DNA of 51,464 nucleotides from Clostridia bacterium (GTDB taxonomy: Bacteria; Bacillota; Clostridia; Oscillospirales; UBA644): assembly GCA_017621705.1 (NCBI GenBank), contig JAGASR010000010.1, positions 1-51,464 on the forward strand, written 5' to 3'. Each line of letters opens with the position of its first letter. The stretch's first letter is position 1. Below the pieces are notes generated by a model, which had not been told where the DNA came from, searched no databases, and was given only the letters and a program-made list of their open reading frames with translations. Positions 50,360-51,464 of the stretch are shown piece by piece. The position numbers were made by a program, and so were the translations under genes.

Positions 50360-50787
50360 TGGTGATCTGTGCGAGTACATATCAGAAAATTATGAACTCT
50401 TATCCAATAGTTCCACCTGAAAATGGTGGGATTATTGGTGGCATGAATGGTGTAGTGAATGCTTACTACCACGACAACACGGAGCAAGATCAATCTTGCG
50501 CTGTGTATTTACCTAACATTGTAGTGCTCAATCAGAAAATAACAAGTTGGTCGCAATCCGGAATTGATTTCATGGGAATCATACATAGCCATCCAACAAC
50601 ACAAATCGATTTATCTTCAAGTGATATTGATTATATTACTCACATAATGGCAAATGTACCATATAATATTAACTACTTATATTTCCCGATTGCAATTCCA
50701 AATAACATGTTATATTCATACATTGCTCTGCGATGTGATAGCGGAATTCAGATAAAATCAGATGAAATAAAAATAATACAATTTTAG
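50359..50787 (+). CDS. JAB/JAMM (MPN+) metallopeptidase
   Basis: A 142-residue stand-alone MPN+ domain with all JAMM residues: Glu21 in VPPENGG, His76 and His78 in IIHSHP, Ser86 and Asp89 spaced as H-x-H-x7-S-x2-D. JAMM enzymes cleave isopeptide or C-terminal extensions, for example from ubiquitin-like or sulfur-carrier proteins. No E1, E2 or ubiquitin-like gene is visible in this operon, so its substrate is open. Start overlaps the Sel1 gene (TAATG). Confidence 0.9.
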   Translation: MVICASTYQKIMNSYPIVPPENGGIIGGMNGVVNAYYHDNTEQDQSCAVYLPNIVVLNQKITSWSQSGIDFMGIIHSHPTTQIDLSSSDIDYITHIMANVPYNINYLYFPIAIPNNMLYSYIALRCDSGIQIKSDEIKIIQF

Positions 50788-50796
50788 AGGTTAGCA

Positions 50797-50991
50797 ATGA
50801 AAAACACGAACAATAAGAAAGTCATCTCTTTACCTTGCGGTAAATTTGGCGGACACAACTGTTCAGATGGTTGTGTATATTGGAATCCAAGAGATAAAGA
50901 CAGTAATGGAAGGCAGTATTGCTCTTGGTATCGTACTTATTATTTTCCCAGAGAACGTCAGGGTTGCCTTTCTTACAAAAGCGAAAAATAA
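50797..50991 (+). CDS. Small Cys-rich protein
   Basis: A 64-residue basic protein with five Cys (about 14, 22, 26, 42, 57) in a pattern such as LPCGKFGGHNCSDGCVYW...YCSW...GCL that could bind zinc. Not recognised. GAGG precedes ATG and it lies 9 bp after the JAMM gene, ending the operon. Confidence 0.7.
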   Translation: MKNTNNKKVISLPCGKFGGHNCSDGCVYWNPRDKDSNGRQYCSWYRTYYFPRERQGCLSYKSEK

Positions 50992-51457
50992 ATTCTAAAA
51001 AGTGTTATGATCTTGGCAGGCACAATAATTGCTTGATGTCTATTACAAAATGAGACAATCTAATCAAGTAGCGGTATCAACAAATGTATAGTTGATTCGC
51101 TCTACATTTCATCACAATTAAAACCGCTGCAATTTTCATCCCCATGTAGAATGGAAGTTGCAGCGTTTTTGTATTTTCTGAGGAAAGGTGTCAAACTGCA
51201 TTTTTACAGTTTGGGTACCATTTTCGAGGAAAATATATGGGTGTCCAGAGGGATGCAATCCCTTGGCTCTGGGTTTCCAATAGGGGCGAGAAGCATCCCT
51301 GTTGGCACACGATTTTGCTTGCGAAGTCTAGTGTGTTATACCTTTTGCGACCGCTGACGCTGGAAAGGGGCTGTCCCACGCCAGACAGACACTTTTCGGC
51401 GGCAGCAGAACAGGCGGATTTTGTGGGCTGAAAGGAACACAAAACGAAGGATTTAGC
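50992..51457. other. Intergenic region with island-type secondary structure
   Basis: 466 bp without a convincing gene. It contains a terminator (51125-51170), then a nested inverted repeat: CCAGAG..CTCTGG enclosing AGGGAT-GCA-ATCCCT (51249-51263). It becomes GC-richer towards 51340-51420 and leads into a new start codon. Overlapping open frames on both strands here mirror each other and lack SD sites. A role as transfer origin or leader is only a guess. Confidence 0.5.
51125..51170 (+). terminator. Terminator of the island operon
   Basis: A long stem CGCTGCAA..CAT / ATG..TTGCAGCG with G-U pairs in RNA, followed by TTTTT, 134 bp after the last operon gene. Confidence 0.78.
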
Positions 51458-51464
51458 ATGAGCA
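51458..51464 (+). CDS. Start of next island gene (cut by window end)
   Basis: An ATG preceded by GAAGGA 9 nt upstream; only ATG AGC A is inside the window, so nothing can be said about the product. Confidence 0.35.

Larger units (their letters stand above)
41697..51464. mobile_element. Mobile genomic island (ICE-like), right end outside window
   Basis: Evidence: the interrupted HTH gene at the left edge; ICE-type small genes (41777, 42083); a small serine recombinase; an AT-rich operon with codon use (AAA, GAA, AAT, TTA) unlike the GAC/GCC-richer chromosomal operons; and a new gene starting at the right edge behind a structured intergenic region. No right boundary, integrase or relaxase is seen in the window, so the class of element is inferred. 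Confidence 0.6.

Noticed and set aside
51191..51442. Open frames on both strands before the window end
   Set aside because: They mirror each other over a structured intergenic region and lack ribosome binding sites.

Overview
The window looks like chromosomal DNA from an anaerobic Firmicute of class Clostridia, probably near the Ruminococcaceae/Oscillospiraceae (inferred). Evidence: AGGAGG-type ribosome binding sites, many near-consensus TTGACA-N17-TATAAT promoters, long overlapping biosynthetic operons, a NiaR-type NAD regulator and a DUF1292 protein. No rRNA or CRISPR array is visible.

Positions 1-19450 hold small transcription units. They include an 80-bp repeat pair at the left edge, a metallophosphoesterase with a sugar-isomerase-like TIM barrel protein, two lipoproteins, and a GH99-like protein convergent with a GH42 beta-galactosidase. 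The GH42 gene is divergent from an MFS carrier that precedes a GDPD phosphodiesterase and a DUF1294 protein. Next come the de novo NAD operon nadA-nadB-nadC-niaR, msrA, a MATE exporter with a nitroreductase, an XRE regulator behind a perfect palindrome, and a large FAD oxidoreductase.

Positions 19538-27846 (minus strand) form one aromatic operon, aroF-tyrA-aroB-aroA-aroC-pheA-aroEK-aroQ. It encodes all steps from DAHP synthesis to the Phe and Tyr branches. In front of it lies a 31-codon leader peptide with a Phe/Tyr cluster (YFYYGFAFYF), followed by a terminator hairpin: a classical attenuator. Positions 27887-35326 (minus) are a complete histidine operon that starts with a HisZ-HisG fusion and continues hisD-C-B-H-A-F-I-E. 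Positions 35464-40367 (minus) run lepA, a methyltransferase, a DUF2156 protein, an Hsp33-like chaperone and pyrK. A structured, possibly 6S-like RNA and a DUF1292 gene follow.

At 41359-41512 there are tRNA-Met and tRNA-Glu genes, then an XRE gene broken after about 38 normal codons. To its right the DNA is a mobile island that extends past the window end. It carries an HTH regulator with an operator array, a small serine recombinase, and an AT-rich nine-gene operon (43376-50991). The operon encodes a HerA-like ATPase, a coiled-coil protein, an HExxH peptidase, a small protein, an Lgt-like membrane protein, a 628-residue membrane-anchored protein, a Sel1 protein, a JAMM peptidase and a Cys-rich protein. 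Between recombinase and operon lie two 28-bp dyad sites in inverted orientation, enclosing a strong promoter that now points away from the operon. The arrangement suggests a recombinase-controlled ON/OFF switch for an uncharacterised multi-gene system, and it is the most notable observation here.
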